Counted from the stretch's first letter, positions 53,365-62,556 are shown. The stretch is 64,000 bases of DNA from Bog-473 sp963719485 (GCA_963719485.1 OY970387.1:4278001-4342000); one strand, 5' to 3'. Numbers and translations are program-made. The notes: generated by a model from the sequence alone, not told the origin.

Positions 53365-56082
53365 GTGTTCGCGGATGGCGCCCAGGCCATCGACACGTGC
53401 GCAAAGTCGGTGGGCTCAATGGATGCGACGAAGGTTCTCGAAGACGGGTCCGTCAGGCCTGGAACGCTGCCTGTCGCCGTCGATGCGAGCGACGGTGCCG
53501 TCAGCCGTGAGCGATCCAACTGGCACGCCACGGCCGCCATCTACGCCTTTTCCGTCTCCCTGGCCGCTATCACGGCCGCCCTCTGCCTGAAGGGTCCGCT
53601 CCAGGGTCTGGGTCCCCTCCGTGAGCAGATCCCCGAAACCGCGATATTCGGCATCATCTGTGTGCTCTGGGCGGTCGCCGACTGGATGCCCGTGTCATTG
53701 CACTACCGCGGCAACACCTTCCTCGTTGTCCTCGAGGACGGGCCACTCCTTCTCGGCTTGGTCTTCCTCTCCCCCAACCTGCTCGTCCTGAGCGCGGGCG
53801 GCGCCGTTCTCTTCGTTTTCGCCGCAGTGCGCCGGCAGGCGGCGCTGAAGGTGACGTTCAACGTGGCCGCGACTGCACTGGCGACCGCGGTGGCCGCCGT
53901 CGTCTTCCGCGAGTTCCTGGGAACACACAGCCCGGTGAGCCTCGTGGGCTGGGCCGCGGCGGCAGCGGCGATGATCGCCTACCAGATCGTGTCGGCCGTC
54001 GCCCTACGCGTCGTCACGCTGTTGGCCGGACAGACCGCTCCGAAGCGCAGGGGAATCGTCCACCTGGCGCAACACGCGATGCTGATGGCGGCGAGCATGG
54101 GCCTCGCCTTCGCGTTCCTCGACGCGGCTTGGTTCGATCCGTGGACAACGCTGCCCCTGGTTCTCGTCGCCGCGCTGATTATCGTGGCCTACCGGGGATA
54201 CTCCCGGCTCTCGCTTCGTTTCTCGTCGTTGCAGCATCTCTACGACTTCAGCCGTACCATGGGTACGGCGAGCCTTGAACCCTCGTCCATGAGCGTGGAC
54301 GTCCTGAGAGAGGTCTGCACCGTCATGCGAGCCCGTCGCGCCGAGCTCGTCTTGGCCGAACCGTCTGGGATCCCGCGTCGAATCACCTTCGACGATCGCG
54401 GGGCGTCCGGCATCGAACCGATCACGCTTGCTGAGGCGTCCATCGTGACGAGCGTGATCCGCTCGGGCAAGGCCGCGCTGCACAACACGCCCCTCCAAGA
54501 CCCCGTCACCGTCGACCCGATCGCCGGTGAATATCGCGACGCCATCGTCGCCCCACTGATGAACCGACACACGGCCATCGGCGCGATCATCGCGGTGGAT
54601 CGCGACGAGGAGCTGGACAGCTTCGACGACGACGACCTCAAGTTGTTCGAGACCCTCGTCGCCCACGCCAGCGCCAGCCTCGAGCGCGCCCGGCTGGTCG
54701 AGGAGCTGCGCTACGAGGTCGACAGCAAGTCGCACCAGGCCACGCACGACATGCTGACCGGGCTCCCCAACCGGATGTTGTTCCTCACCCGTGCCGCCAC
54801 CGCCCTGAGCGAGAGCGACGGCGTGGCGATCGTGCTCCTCGACATCGACCGCTTCAAGGACGTCAACGACACGCTGGGTCACGCCATCGGCGACCGGCTG
54901 CTGTGCGAGATTTCCGAGCGATTGTTGCGAGCCGTCTCCGGACGGGCCACCGTGGCCCGCCTCGGGGGCGACGAGTTCGCCCTGGTCATCGCCGACGTGA
55001 CCGACCCCGAGCGGGCCGTCGCCATTTTCAACGACCTCAACAACGAGATGTCGCGCCCGATCAAAATGGACGGCCTCACGCTGGCCGTCACCGCCAGCGC
55101 CGGTATCGCGATGGCACCAGAGCACGGGGACGATGTGGCCCTTCTGCTACAAAGGGCCGACATCGCCATGTACCTGGCCAAGGAACGCCGCGGCACCGTG
55201 GAGGTGTACTCGGTCGAGCACGACCAGAGTATGCAGCGCTGGCTCATGCTCGGCGGCCTCCTGACGCACGCGCTCGAGACCGGGACGGAACTCAGCCTGA
55301 TGTACCAGCCGATTGGGGACGTCCGGTCCCGGAAGATCGCGTACGTCGAGGCCCTGTGCCGCTGGAACCACCCGGTGCAGGGGTTCATCCCGCCGGAGGA
55401 GTTCATCGGGATCGCGGAGCAGATGGGTCTGATCCCGCAGATCACCGACTTTGTCCTGAACGAGGGCTGCGCCCAGCTCGCCCGTTGGCGCGAGGCGGGC
55501 ATCACTATTGGTCTGGCGGTGAACGTATCCGGGCGGGAATTCGCAGACATCAACCTGGTCGAGCGCGTGCAGGCGTGCCTCCGTCGCTACGACGTTCCCG
55601 CCCACCTCCTCACGCTGGAAGTGACCGAGACCGAGATCATGGCGGACCTCGGCGCAGCGACCAAGGTGCTGTACAAGCTCTCAGAGTTGGGGATCAAGCT
55701 CGGCATCGACGACTACGGCACCGGCTACTCCTCACTGCAGTACCTGCACAAACTGCCGGTGAACGAGTTGAAGATCGACCGCTCGTTCGTCACCAACCTG
55801 CCCAACGAGGCGAGCAACCGCATCATTGTGCGCTCCTCCATCCAAATGGCGCACTCGCTCGGGCTCTACGTGATCGCCGAAGGCGCCGAGGACGAGCTCA
55901 CCTGCGCCATGTTGGCGGAAGCCGAGTGCGACTTCATTCAGGGCTACTACCTGTCCAAGCCCAAGGAGGCGTCGGTGCTCCAGGAGTGGCTCCTGGAAGG
56001 TGCGACACTCGAGTTCTCCCCCGTCGTCGAGATCCCCGGCTCACAGGGTGCGGCGCTCATGCTCATGTCGAAGTCCGGCTGA
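53365..56082 (+). CDS. Membrane-bound GAF-GGDEF-EAL cyclic-di-GMP protein
   Basis: A protein of up to 905 residues (GTG 53365, or ATG 53419). About seven to eight membrane helices fill residues 50-280. A GAF domain is at about 290-450 (LYDFSRTMGTASLEPSS to VAHASASLERARLVEEL). The GGDEF domain, about 455-625, has LLDIDRFKDVND and an intact ARLGGDEFALV. The EAL domain, about 635-890, has YVEALCRWNHP, EVTETEIM, IDDYGTGYSSL and KIDRSFV, so both halves look active. It may make or degrade c-di-GMP in response to a GAF ligand. Its end overlaps the convergent reductase gene. Confidence 0.92.
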   Translation: MFADGAQAIDTCAKSVGSMDATKVLEDGSVRPGTLPVAVDASDGAVSRERSNWHATAAIYAFSVSLAAITAALCLKGPLQGLGPLREQIPETAIFGIICVLWAVADWMPVSLHYRGNTFLVVLEDGPLLLGLVFLSPNLLVLSAGGAVLFVFAAVRRQAALKVTFNVAATALATAVAAVVFREFLGTHSPVSLVGWAAAAAAMIAYQIVSAVALRVVTLLAGQTAPKRRGIVHLAQHAMLMAASMGLAFAFLDAAWFDPWTTLPLVLVAALIIVAYRGYSRLSLRFSSLQHLYDFSRTMGTASLEPSSMSVDVLREVCTVMRARRAELVLAEPSGIPRRITFDDRGASGIEPITLAEASIVTSVIRSGKAALHNTPLQDPVTVDPIAGEYRDAIVAPLMNRHTAIGAIIAVDRDEELDSFDDDDLKLFETLVAHASASLERARLVEELRYEVDSKSHQATHDMLTGLPNRMLFLTRAATALSESDGVAIVLLDIDRFKDVNDTLGHAIGDRLLCEISERLLRAVSGRATVARLGGDEFALVIADVTDPERAVAIFNDLNNEMSRPIKMDGLTLAVTASAGIAMAPEHGDDVALLLQRADIAMYLAKERRGTVEVYSVEHDQSMQRWLMLGGLLTHALETGTELSLMYQPIGDVRSRKIAYVEALCRWNHPVQGFIPPEEFIGIAEQMGLIPQITDFVLNEGCAQLARWREAGITIGLAVNVSGREFADINLVERVQACLRRYDVPAHLLTLEVTETEIMADLGAATKVLYKLSELGIKLGIDDYGTGYSSLQYLHKLPVNELKIDRSFVTNLPNEASNRIIVRSSIQMAHSLGLYVIAEGAEDELTCAMLAEAECDFIQGYYLSKPKEASVLQEWLLEGATLEFSPVVEIPGSQGAALMLMSKSG

Positions 56083-57327
56083 ACTGAACCACTGGGCCGC
56101 CGGCCCCCGGGCGGTCAGGAACCGCCCAATTTGCGTCACCGCGTGCGCAACCGAGCGATGCCGGTTGGGTGGTGCACCATCGAGGAGCTCGTTCCAGAAC
56201 ACCGCCCAGCCCCCGGCCAGAGTGTCGCCACGGCCCGCGGTGGTCAGAAGCCGGGCGACCGTCGAGGTTGCCCGGGGGCGTCCCACCAGTCCGGCGTGAA
56301 CCGCGGCGGTGATCCGATGATAGGGGAGGTGCTCGACGGCGAGTCTGGACCGATAGGTGTCGGCGGCGTGGCTCGGGCGAGTGAGGATGGCCTCCGCGGC
56401 CGCGCGTCCACTGGTCATGGCTTGCGAGATCCCCTCCCCCTGCATCGGATTGACCAGACCGGCGGCGTCGCCGACCAGGAGGATCCGCCCCTTCGCCGGC
56501 GTCGTCCCGACCATCCCCATCTTGAGCCAGCCACCGAGCCGGCGTGGCGGGAGCGGTGGAGCTGTCTCGTCGAGGAGACCGAGCGCTCGCAGGTGCCCGA
56601 GGAACTCCGGCAGGGCCCGAACCGCATTGGCGCCGGCCTTGCGATCTGCCCGCGTCCCGATGCCCAGCCCGACGTTGGCGCAGCCATCCTCCCCGGGAAA
56701 GATCCAGCCGTACCCGGGGAACGCGCGCCAGGGCGTCGGGTCCCACAGGACGATGGCCGGAAGATCGACCGACTGCGGCAAGTAGGTGCGCACGGCGAAT
56801 CCCCACAGAACCAGATTCGGATCCACGAGATCTGCCGCGGCGGCGACTTCGCTCGTCGCTCCGTCGGCCCCGATCACGAAGTCGGCGTCGATCGCCTCCC
56901 CGGTGCTCAGGCGGTAGCCAACGATCCGGCCCTCCTCTTCGAGAGGGTCCTGCGCCCGCCCGACGAAGGGAGTGGCCCCTGCGCTGACCGCAGCTGCGTG
57001 CAGCGTGGCGTCGAACGCCGTCCTGGCGACGGCCGTGCCGTAGCCGGGATACGTCAGACCATCGGCACACGGGAGTCGGACCCGCCGGCCGGTCGGGCCG
57101 ACGACGAGCATGTCGCCGACGTCACGCCCGTTCGGCCGCGCCAACCCGAGGTCGCTCAGCAGCTGGAGGCCTCGGGGACCGACCACGTCGCCGCACGCCT
57201 TGTCCCGCGGAAAGGCCGCCTTGTCGACCAGGGCGACTCGCACGCCACCTCGAGCGAGCACCAGAGCGGCCACACTGCCCGCCGGTCCGCCCCCGACGAC
57301 GAGCACGTCAAAACGGGACCGGCTCAC
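56041..57327 (-). CDS. FAD-dependent geranylgeranyl reductase family protein
   Basis: A 428-residue flavoprotein. DVLVVGGGPAGSVAALVLARGGVRVALVDK near residue 7 is the FAD-binding Rossmann motif. KACGDVVGPRGLQLL near 44 and VIGADGATSEVA near 150 follow, and GRILLVGDAAGLVNPMQGEGI near 285 is the second FAD motif, as in geranylgeranyl reductases and MenJ. Members saturate isoprenoid double bonds in quinone side chains or lipids. It is divergent from the MenG-like gene with 58 bp between starts, which points to quinone modification. GTG start. Confidence 0.9.
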   Translation of the reverse strand: MSRSRFDVLVVGGGPAGSVAALVLARGGVRVALVDKAAFPRDKACGDVVGPRGLQLLSDLGLARPNGRDVGDMLVVGPTGRRVRLPCADGLTYPGYGTAVARTAFDATLHAAAVSAGATPFVGRAQDPLEEEGRIVGYRLSTGEAIDADFVIGADGATSEVAAAADLVDPNLVLWGFAVRTYLPQSVDLPAIVLWDPTPWRAFPGYGWIFPGEDGCANVGLGIGTRADRKAGANAVRALPEFLGHLRALGLLDETAPPLPPRRLGGWLKMGMVGTTPAKGRILLVGDAAGLVNPMQGEGISQAMTSGRAAAEAILTRPSHAADTYRSRLAVEHLPYHRITAAVHAGLVGRPRATSTVARLLTTAGRGDTLAGGWAVFWNELLDGAPPNRHRSVAHAVTQIGRFLTARGPAAQWFSSAGLRHEHERRTL

Positions 57328-57385
57328 GCTGCTCCTTCCACCTGCTCGGATCTACAGTGAGATCTTCTCACCCCAGGAGGAATGC

Positions 57386-58120
57386 ATGGCGACGGACATT
57401 GCCGAGGATCGGAACCGCTTCGCGCAGGAATTGTTCGCGTCCCTCCCGAAGCGATACGACCAATTGGCCGAGATCCTCTCCATGGGCCAGAACGGCCGAT
57501 GGCGGCGGGCCATGGTCGACCACATTGCGCCCACCTCCCCCGCCCGGACGTTGGATGTGGCATCGGGGACAGCTGGTGTTGCCCTGCAGCTGGCGGCGCG
57601 AACACCCTCTGACGTCGTTGGCGTGGATCTGACCAGGAACATGCTCGCTCGGGGAAAGGAGAACGTGGCCGAAGCCGGGATGAACGGACGGATCAGCCTC
57701 GTTGCCGGTCGAGCCGAGCAATTGCCCTTTCCCGACGAGACCTTCGACGCACTCACCTTCACGTACCTGCTCCGGTACGTCGACGATCCTCAGGCCACGC
57801 TGTGCGAACTCGCGAGGGTCGTGAAGCCCGGCGGCGCGGTCGCCAGCCTCGAGTTCCTCCTGCCACCGAGCCGATTCTGGCGCTTCTGGTGGTGGCTCTA
57901 CACCCGCCTGGTCCTGCCCGCTGGCGGTTGGATCACTGGTGGCCGCGAGTGGTTCCGGGTGGGCCGGTTCCTCGGGCCCAACATCTCGCAGCATTACCGG
58001 GCGTACCCGGTGTCGTGGACGGAAGAGGCGTGGCGGAAGGCCGGGTTCGAGCATGTCGGCGTCCGCGTCATGAGTCTCGGGGGTGGTCTGGTCATGTGGG
58101 GGACACGCCGGCGTGACTGA
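57386..58120 (+). CDS. UbiE/MenG-like SAM methyltransferase
   Basis: A 244-residue class I methyltransferase with AGGAGG five bases before ATG 57386. FASLPKRYDQLAEILSMGQNGRWRRAMVDHI is typical of UbiE/MenG, TLDVASGTAGVALQLA near residue 50 is the SAM-binding motif, and GRAEQLPFPDETFDALTFTYLLRYVDDP is the characteristic middle segment. Classic members methylate demethylmenaquinone. The C-terminal part (FWRFWWWLYTRLVLPAGG) is hydrophobic. The divergent isoprenoid reductase and the coupled membrane protein support a quinone or related lipid pathway. Confidence 0.88.
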   Translation: MATDIAEDRNRFAQELFASLPKRYDQLAEILSMGQNGRWRRAMVDHIAPTSPARTLDVASGTAGVALQLAARTPSDVVGVDLTRNMLARGKENVAEAGMNGRISLVAGRAEQLPFPDETFDALTFTYLLRYVDDPQATLCELARVVKPGGAVASLEFLLPPSRFWRFWWWLYTRLVLPAGGWITGGREWFRVGRFLGPNISQHYRAYPVSWTEEAWRKAGFEHVGVRVMSLGGGLVMWGTRRRD

Positions 58121-58853
58121 GGATTCCACGGAAGCACGACCGGCCTTCTACGCGGCCCGTGCCGGAGGCTGGCGCGACTGGTGGACCCTGCTCCATCCCC
58201 CGTACACAGCATGGCACTTGGCCTATGTGGTGATCGGCGCCTGCCTGGCGCCAACCGTCAATGCGACGCGGCTGGTGGCGACGCTGCTCGCGTTCTTCTT
58301 CGCGGTCGGGCTTGCTGCGCATGCGCTCGACGAACTGAACGGCCGCCCACTGGGAACCCACATCCCGAGAGGAGCGCTCATTGCCGTCACCGCGGTGGGG
58401 CTGGCCGGTGCGGTCGCCCTCGGTATTGCCGGCGTTTCCCGTGTCGGTTGGGCCCTGGTGCCCTTCCTCGTGCTGGGGCCCCTGCTCGTCGTGGCCTACA
58501 ACTTGGAGCTGTTCGGCGGTGTGATCCACAGCGATGCCGGCTTCGCCTTGGCGTGGGGCTCCTTCCCGGTTCTGGTCGCGTACGTGGCCCAGACCGGCCG
58601 TCTGGCGTTCAGTCCCGTGATCGCAGCGGCCGCGGCGTTCGCACTCTCGGCGGCGCAGCGCCAACTGAGCACGCCGGCACGGCTCATCCGCCGCCGCAGC
58701 ACGGCTGTGAGCGGTGAGATCGCGCTGGCGAGCGGTGAGATGCTCCCGATCGATGAGCGGACGCTGTTGGGTCCCCTCGAGCGGGCGCTGCACGCCATGT
58801 CGTGGGCGATCGTGCTTCTGGCCGCCTCGCTGGCCGTGTCGCGCCTCACCTGA
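58113..58853 (+). CDS. Multi-pass membrane protein, possibly UbiA-like
   Basis: The GTG at 58113 overlaps the methyltransferase stop and gives 246 residues. About seven hydrophobic segments follow an N-terminal WWTLLHPPYTAWHLAYVVIGA, which resembles the start of UbiA prenyltransferases. HALDELNGRPLG near residue 75 sits where the first Asp-rich motif would be, but the usual NDxxD is not intact. The coupling to a MenG-like methyltransferase suggests a quinone or isoprenoid role. The exact family is uncertain. Confidence 0.55.
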   Translation: MTEDSTEARPAFYAARAGGWRDWWTLLHPPYTAWHLAYVVIGACLAPTVNATRLVATLLAFFFAVGLAAHALDELNGRPLGTHIPRGALIAVTAVGLAGAVALGIAGVSRVGWALVPFLVLGPLLVVAYNLELFGGVIHSDAGFALAWGSFPVLVAYVAQTGRLAFSPVIAAAAAFALSAAQRQLSTPARLIRRRSTAVSGEIALASGEMLPIDERTLLGPLERALHAMSWAIVLLAASLAVSRLT

Positions 58854-59359
58854 ACGCAGGACTCGAGACGGCGCTGCGTTCATTGCCGCCGGTAGGTTCA
58901 GTCCCTCGGCTTCGCTACCGGTTGTCAACGGACAACAGGTGGGTGCACTGCAGCTGCAGCTGCGCGTCGTCAGTTCCAAAAGTCTCCGGGTTGGAAGAGC
59001 AGTTGTCCACAAACCGGGGCTCGGCCAGACCGTCGCAGGAGTCTCGGTCGGGCAGACCACCTGGCATCTGGTGACGCCGGTCGAGAGCACACTCGGGCTC
59101 AAACCGACTCGCTGCGAGGTGAATTACGGGGTTGTCGGCTGAAGAACCGCCTTCGGCAGGTCCTGCGAACCGGGTCCTCCCGTCGTGCCGAACCGTCCTA
59201 CGGTCCCCGTAGGAGTACGGGCTCGCACTGCCTCTCACTCCCTCTCGAAATTGGGAACTAGTGCCTTTTCTCCCTAGAGAGGATTGAGGCGGATCGTTAC
59301 CATGCGCTGGACGGGCTTCGTCGGCTTGGCGCCGAGGCTCAGGCCAAGGAGGTCCGGCG
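58854..59359. other. 506-bp region without a clear gene
   Basis: One plus-strand frame continues to 59142 but looks non-coding. TCCTACGG-TCC-CCGTAGGA at 59196-59214 is a perfect hairpin with 8-bp arms, about 145 bp before the start of the secreted protein. A pyrimidine-rich segment (ctcactccctctcg) and AGGAGG sites follow. The hairpin could be a terminator or operator. Confidence 0.5.
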
Positions 59360-60325
59360 GTGCACAGGCGATCCCATGCTCACCTCGGCGCGCAGGCCAC
59401 AAAGCGGCGCCGTCGTGGCCTCTTCACCCTCGCAGCGATGTCTGGGCTTCTCGGGTTGGTGGGCGGAAACGTAACCATGGCGGCGGCCGGGGGCTCGTCG
59501 GCGTCACAAGTCGTACGGGCCGGGGCGAAGGCGATCGGGCGGTCTTCCAAGCCGAACACTTCGGGCCTGGTGTCCCTGCACTCGAGCCAGGCGACCGGGG
59601 CGGTCATGCCGACGCCCGGCGTCTACCTCGTGTTCTGGGGATCGCAATGGTCCAACGACCCGGCTCAGGCGTCCAGCGCGCTCCAAAGCCTGTTCAGCAG
59701 CCTGTACGGCGGCCAGGACACTTGGGGCACGATCATGGACCAGTACTGCGAGGGGATGCCGACAGGCACCGTGACATGCAGTTCCACAGCGACGTTCGTA
59801 CAGCACCCGACGACGGCGCCCCTCCGTGGCGTGTGGTTCGACAACACGTCGGCCGCCCCCTCGAAGGCGACAACGAACCAGATCGCAGGCGAGGCCGTCA
59901 ACGCTGCGGCCCATTTCAAGAACACGACGCAGGCTCCCAACCTGAATGCTCAGTACGTCATCGCATCACCGTCGGGCACCCATCCCGACGGCTTTCCGAA
60001 GAGCTTCTGCGCTTGGCATAGTTCTACGGCCAGCTCTTACGGGACTATCGCGTACACCAACCTTCCGTATGTGCCCGATCTTCCGGCCACCGCGTGCACC
60101 ACGATCGCGTCTCCCCGGACGATAGATGGTTACGAGTCCACGGAGACCCACGAATACGCTGAGAGCGTGACCGATCCGTTCCCTTCGAACGGCTGGTTGA
60201 AGGGTGGCGCCGAGATTGCCGATCTGTGCGAGACCCAAGATGCGTATCTGACAGTCAAAGGGGTCACGTTCGACGTACAGGGACTGTGGTCCAATGCGGC
60301 CCGCGGTTGCGTGACTACCGGCTAA
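59360..60325 (+). CDS. Secreted protein with HEYAESVTDP motif
   Basis: A 321-residue protein from GTG 59360, preceded by AAGGAGGT. A signal peptide is at residues about 18-45 (FTLAAMSGLLGLVGGNVTMAAA). The mature part has GVYLVFWGSQWS near 90, four to six cysteines, and STETHEYAESVTDPFPSNGW near 265. HExxExxTDP-type motifs mark bacterial extracellular proteins with a putative metal site. A second short motif, DLCETQDAY, follows. No named enzyme family is certain; a metallopeptidase-like or cell-wall protein is plausible. Confidence 0.72.
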   Translation: MHRRSHAHLGAQATKRRRRGLFTLAAMSGLLGLVGGNVTMAAAGGSSASQVVRAGAKAIGRSSKPNTSGLVSLHSSQATGAVMPTPGVYLVFWGSQWSNDPAQASSALQSLFSSLYGGQDTWGTIMDQYCEGMPTGTVTCSSTATFVQHPTTAPLRGVWFDNTSAAPSKATTNQIAGEAVNAAAHFKNTTQAPNLNAQYVIASPSGTHPDGFPKSFCAWHSSTASSYGTIAYTNLPYVPDLPATACTTIASPRTIDGYESTETHEYAESVTDPFPSNGWLKGGAEIADLCETQDAYLTVKGVTFDVQGLWSNAARGCVTTG

Positions 60326-60384
60326 GTAGTACCGACGGTTCGAACGCTCGGGGCGGCCCGGAGAGGGTCCAACGAGTCCGCGGG

Positions 60385-61056
60385 TCACTCGAGGTTCAGG
60401 AATTTGACCGTCGCGTCAATCGCTCCGAAGTCCGACGGTGTCGCGAAGTGATCGACGCCGGCGAGCATGACCAACGAGGCCGACGGCAGCGCCGCCATCA
60501 GTCGGTCGGCAGGTCCCACCCAGTCCCGCTCGCCCAGCACCACTAGGACCGGGCACCGCAGCCTCGACAACTCTTCCTCGGTGACCGTCTGGCGTGGCCG
60601 GCGGAGGAAGGCCGAGAGCGCTCTCGGGTTGTTGCCGGCGGACTGGGCCAGGCGGCGGAACAGCCGAGCCCGCACGTCCTCCGGCTCTTCGCTGCTCTCC
60701 AGCGCCGACACCAGAGCAGCGGGGTCGCCCGACTCGAAAACATTGTCTCCCAGCCCCAGGAGGGCGATCCGATCGAAACGCTCTGGCTCGGCGACAGCCA
60801 CGCGCAGGAGCAGTTCTGCCCCGGCCGAGAAACCGACGCCCGCGATGAGCCCCTCTGCCGGTAGAGCGCGGCGGACCACCTCGTCCACATCGGCGTAATC
60901 CGCCGGATCGGTCAGCGGCGGAGACGACCCGTGACCCGGAAGGTCGAGAACTGGGACGGTGACACCGAAGTCAGCCAGGATGTCGACCCAGCCGGACTGC
61001 CGCCAGTTGTGATCGAAGGACGACCCGAATCCGTGCAGCAGGATCAGCGCGCTCAT
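60385..61056 (-). CDS. Alpha/beta-hydrolase
   Basis: A 223-residue alpha/beta-hydrolase. LILLHGFGSSFDHNW near residue 4 has the oxyanion-hole HG, GVGFSAGAELLLR near 73 is the nucleophile elbow (GFSAG), ERDWVG near 175 carries the acid Asp, and GVDHFATPS the catalytic His. A cytoplasmic esterase or similar is likely, with no substrate clue. It lies 34 bp downstream of the SRPBCC gene on the same strand. Confidence 0.87.
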   Translation of the reverse strand: MSALILLHGFGSSFDHNWRQSGWVDILADFGVTVPVLDLPGHGSSPPLTDPADYADVDEVVRRALPAEGLIAGVGFSAGAELLLRVAVAEPERFDRIALLGLGDNVFESGDPAALVSALESSEEPEDVRARLFRRLAQSAGNNPRALSAFLRRPRQTVTEEELSRLRCPVLVVLGERDWVGPADRLMAALPSASLVMLAGVDHFATPSDFGAIDATVKFLNLE

Positions 61057-61090
61057 GATCCCGCCAAGCTAACGGGCCCATTGACCAGAG

Positions 61091-61558
61091 TCAGGAACCG
61101 GCGGCCTCGAGTCTCCTGCGAAAGCCGGCGACGGTGCTCTCGACGACCCGGTCATGACCCCACTGCAAGAGAGGGCGCCCGAAGCGAGCGGCCAGGCGCA
61201 TCGGACGCTGCATCATTTCGACCGTCCACGAAACCTCGGCCATCGCCCCGAGCTCGCTGGGGCGGATCTCGATGCTCGCCAGCCCTTCGAGGTCGCCATG
61301 GATGACAGCGTCAATCCGCTTGGGCGGCTCGTAGCGGGTGAGTTCGACCCGGAGGCGCATCCTGTAGGGCAGGGGCGGGGCGACCACACCGTGCAGGACC
61401 GAACCCACGTGCAGGCTGCCCCCTTCGAGGCGGAACTCCTCCAGCCAGGGCCACCATGCTTCGAACCGATCGACCTCCTGCATGGCATCCCACAGCTCTT
61501 GCGGGGTGCGGGCGAACTCGAACGCATGCCGGTACACGATGTCTGCCCGTCCCGCCAC
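61091..61558 (-). CDS. SRPBCC family protein
   Basis: A 155-residue helix-grip protein from GTG 61558. YRHAFEFARTPQELWDAMQEVDRFEAWWPWLEEFRL matches the polyketide cyclase/dehydrase type, followed by LHGVVAPPLPYRMRLRVEL and a C-terminal helix. A hydrophobic ligand-binding pocket is expected. It is probably co-transcribed with the hydrolase gene downstream. Confidence 0.84.
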   Translation of the reverse strand: MAGRADIVYRHAFEFARTPQELWDAMQEVDRFEAWWPWLEEFRLEGGSLHVGSVLHGVVAPPLPYRMRLRVELTRYEPPKRIDAVIHGDLEGLASIEIRPSELGAMAEVSWTVEMMQRPMRLAARFGRPLLQWGHDRVVESTVAGFRRRLEAAGS

Positions 61559-61604
61559 GTGGAGACACGCTAGAAGCTGTCCCAGAACGAATGCGGGACT
61601 CTCC

Positions 61605-61912
61605 GGGCTCAGCCGTTACGCCGGTCCGGCCACGCTGATCCTCTCCAGCCTGGCCGAAAGGGCCCAAGCAGGGCTACGCCCTCACCAAGGACATCGAGCG
61701 TTTCGCCGACGTTCGACTGGCCCCGGGGACCCCGCACGAGGCGCTGAGCCGGCTGGAGGGACAGGGCCTGATCGAGTCGGTCGAGAGCGACGACCGCCGT
61801 CGCCCCTACGCTCACTGCGATCGGGGTGGAGGCTGCGCTCCTATCTGGCCACCCAGCGCCACCCGCCGATGTGGGGCTCCGCCGCCTCGCAGGCACGTGG
61901 GGACCGGTGTGA
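61605..61912 (+). pseudogene. PadR-family regulator remnant
   Basis: Fragments of a PadR-type winged HTH are visible in changing frames: RYAGPATLILSSLAER, then GPKQGYALTKDIERFADVRLAPGTPHEALSRLEGQGLIES, VESDDRRRPY, then LTAIGVEA and LRSYLATQRH, and ADVGLRRLAGTW. At least two frame changes, near 61655 and 61815-61835, are needed, so no intact product can be made. The end overlaps a GTG as GTGA, the usual coupling in PadR operons. PadR proteins repress nearby membrane or transporter genes. Confidence 0.75.
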
Positions 61913-62100
61913 GGAGGACCGAATCGGCACGCCGCGACCGGGCGTTCCGTCAGCTCCGCTGATGCCCGAAGGAGCGGCGCTCCCGGTACGGCGAGGAGTT
62001 CGTCGAGCTCCTGGTCGCCGACACGGAACAGAGACCGCAGTCAGGCTGGCGCGCGCCGAGCGTGACCCTCGTCGGGCTCGGGTCGAGCCCGACGTACCTT
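61909..62100 (+). pseudogene. Remnant of the PadR-linked RYGEEF protein
   Basis: The GTG at 61909 starts RRTESARRDRAFRQLR, then an in-frame TGA at 61960. The same frame continues with PKERRSRYGEEFVELLVADTE and fades near 62100. RYGEEF followed by LLxxD is a common N-terminus of membrane proteins encoded next to PadR in actinobacteria. The gene is broken and its membrane part is absent. Confidence 0.6.
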
Positions 62101-62335
62101 GCCTTCCATGCGGCCCTCCTTTCAAGCACGGACAGTGCGAAGGACGCGTTCTGGGCACAGGAGCTGACCGGGCGATTGGCAACGGGATGAGGGGCAGCGT
62201 CTCAGCGACGTGTTCCGGTCACCGTAAGGAGCAGAGTTCGCGGTTTTGTCGCAGTTCTGGATATCCGAGCGACATCGAGCGCACATATCTAAATGATGGA
62301 CGAGACAATACGTACGAAAAGAAGAAAGTGTTCCC

Positions 62336-62527
62336 ATGAGCAGACTGATCGGTGTACCATTCTCAACCATGAAGCACGTCTACGCGGATAGCTGCCGGGC
62401 GCACCGGCACTCAGAAGGCCTTCAAGGCCTTCTGACGTCGCGTGGGCGCATCATGGCCCAGATATTGAAGGCCCAATCCTTCAATTGGGTCGCGACCGAC
62501 CCCCGGGAGGTGCCCTCAACGGCATAA
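62336..62527 (+). CDS. Hypothetical 63-residue protein
   Basis: A small frame (MSRLIGVPFSTMKHVYADSC to PREVPSTA) with only a weak purine-rich region upstream (AAGAAGAAAG). It contains the palindromes described below and is followed 30 bp later by a terminator. The local sequence is less GC-rich than neighbouring genes. The reading frame may be fortuitous and the transcript non-coding. Confidence 0.3.
   Translation: MSRLIGVPFSTMKHVYADSCRAHRHSEGLQGLLTSRGRIMAQILKAQSFNWVATDPREVPSTA
62412..62434. repeat. 23-bp perfect palindrome
   Basis: CAGAAGGCCTT-C-AAGGCCTTCTG has 11-bp arms and a one-base centre. The near-zero loop favours a DNA-level site such as a dimeric-protein operator over an RNA hairpin. 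Confidence 0.85.
62465..62489 (+). promoter_or_regulatory. Two mutually exclusive stem-loops
   Basis: TTGAAGG (62465-62471) can pair with CCTTCAA (62478-62484), or CCCAAT (62472-62477) with ATTGGG (62484-62489). The stems share bases, so only one can form, as in attenuator-like switches. A terminator lies about 70 bp downstream. Confidence 0.45.
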
Positions 62528-62556
62528 CTAGGACTTACAGACGTCCAGTTCGTTGA

